A DNA stretch of 64,000 nt from Effrenium voratum (Eukaryota > Sar > Dinophyceae > Suessiales > Symbiodiniaceae): positions 1-64,000 of the forward strand of contig CAUJNA010001469.1 in assembly GCA_963377175.1 (NCBI GenBank), given 5' to 3'. Shown one piece after another: positions 63,072-64,000 of this stretch (its first letter is position 1; every line of letters begins with the position of its first letter). A model generated the notes under the pieces. That model did not search any database. It had not been told where the DNA came from and was given only the letters and a program-made list of their open reading frames with translations. Both the position numbers and the translations under genes were made by a program.

Positions 63072-63222
63072 GTGAGTCTACAGAAAGTTTCTCTCATTGC
63101 AATTTGCTGAATCGATAGGTAGGGAATGAGAAATGGAATGAACCTGGGGATTCCCTTCAAGGAAACCAAATCGGGGATGGGTTTCGGGCTCAGTCCATTT
63201 CTCATTCCCCGCATGCTGGAAG

Positions 63223-63300
63223 CTGAGCCTCGCGACACCGACCCATCCGACCCAAGAAGCCTGGATCCTACTTCAAGGCTCTGGTGGAAGGCGCACCTTG
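63223..63300 (+). CDS. single-pass membrane protein, exon 2
   Basis: 78 bases between ATGCTGGAAG and the donor GTGAGC. It joins exon 1 in phase (G|CT = Ala) and reads EPRDTDPSDPRSLDPTSRLW then WKAHL. Both introns are phase 1. The next exon was not found before the window ends. Confidence 0.5.
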
Positions 63301-64000
63301 GTGAGCTACTGTGGATGGTTGCGAAATCCGTTCGCACCACCTGAAAAAACCTGGTTGAAACCATGGTCTGTTGGTATGTACGTTGGTGAATCGACTCCTT
63401 CCTGGGCTTCTGAACGGTGGTGCTGACGGGAGCTGATGGGATCGAAAGCCGCAACCCGAAGGGCAGCTCAGTGTCCAGAGGCTTCCCTAACCAAAAGGGT
63501 ATCCTCAAAGAATAACACACATATACATGTATAATATAATATATATATATATATATAATATATATATAACATCACGCAGCAGCCTCCATTGGAGGATTCT
63601 GAGAGTCAAAACAGGGGCGGGTTGTGAGGTCTAAGAATCTCATGGTAGTTGTGAAGTTGTTCGTTCATCCCTTGCTAACAGCTGCACCTTTTTTGGGAGA
63701 TGTTAAAAACAACTCCTCTGAACTCTAAAATCCTGAAGGAAAGGTGGGAAACAGCTTGCCAAAACGGTGTGAAGTAAGAGCTCGGACCAAAAAGCGTTCG
63801 GCCACGTGCAGTCTTGTTCAGGGGGTAGCAGTCACAAAAGATTGCACAAGTGCTACCAACAAATGGAGGCATTAGGAAAAACCGGCCGGGTTTCTTTAAC
63901 GATTGGCATGCCGTCCTTACGATCCAAAACGATGGGCGTAAGTGGCCCTCCCGGGGCGCGCTTTGGATGTTATTCTTTGTTCCGAGGGTCACTGCGTGCA
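63301..64000. other. no gene recognised; (AT)n at 63533-63568
   Basis: A long AT/TATA run lies at 63533-63568. The remainder has no exon-like segment. Confidence 0.5.

Noticed and set aside
62639..63520. 293-codon minus-strand open frame
   Set aside because: The plus strand has two exons in phase with strong splice signals and a membrane span; the minus frame crosses introns of that model without codon bias.
1..64000. Spliced-leader RNA, 5S rRNA or tRNA genes
   Set aside because: I looked for the dinoflagellate leader core and for complete cloverleaf candidates and saw none; only isolated B-box-like words in dispersed repeats.

Overview
The window reads as nuclear DNA of a complex protist, most likely a dinoflagellate. 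The reasons are: no bacterial-type dense coding or ribosome-binding sites; short coding exons with strong G/C in third positions scattered in long non-coding DNA; GT and probable GC splice donors; a tandem array of near-identical intronless genes; and many short terminal-inverted-repeat (TIR) elements that sit exactly where introns are needed. The taxon is inferred from these traits; no rRNA or other marker gene is present to confirm it.

Layout. 0-0.7 kb is a 76-bp tandem repeat. 2-15 kb is an exon-bearing region on both strands: a candidate plus-strand gene at 3.8-6.4 kb, minus-strand exons at 8.4-10.2 kb, and a GRF-type zinc-finger exon at 11.8-12.0 kb, interspersed with several small TIR families. 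15-22.7 kb is gene-poor, with a 56-bp satellite at 21.04-21.75 kb. At 22.8-23.3 kb a plus-strand reading frame is split by a 90-bp palindromic element. 23.4-36.4 kb holds the best-supported genes: four minus-strand tandem copies of a 482-residue, secreted, Cys/His-rich repeat protein (seven 59-residue modules in the order A-B-C-A-B-A-C). Just upstream of copy 4 is a Cys-rich multi-exon gene (36.7-37.3 kb); frameshifted relics of one of its exons lie beside copies 1-3.

37.4-64 kb is mostly non-coding with dispersed exons. Two short minus-strand genes (40.8-41.4 and 44.1-44.6 kb) have reading frames that continue in phase across introns made of TIR elements. Other likely exons are at 49.5-50.2, 53.4-53.6, 55.6-55.9 and 62.6-63.3 kb; the last pair includes a predicted single-pass membrane protein. 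A 54-bp minisatellite lies at 47.8-48.7 kb.

Main result. At least three unrelated short TIR families (a 90-bp palindrome ending in TTCAGG, a roughly 110-bp CTAGGTCC element, and a roughly 115-bp element ending in GAGGACAG) each form complete introns between in-phase coding exons. This is the behaviour of introner elements. Because the ends are inverted repeats, the first two families carry an acceptor-like AG at their 3' end in either orientation. Most exon calls are made by eye from frame, third-position G/C and splice signals, and need transcript support; only the four-gene array is high confidence.
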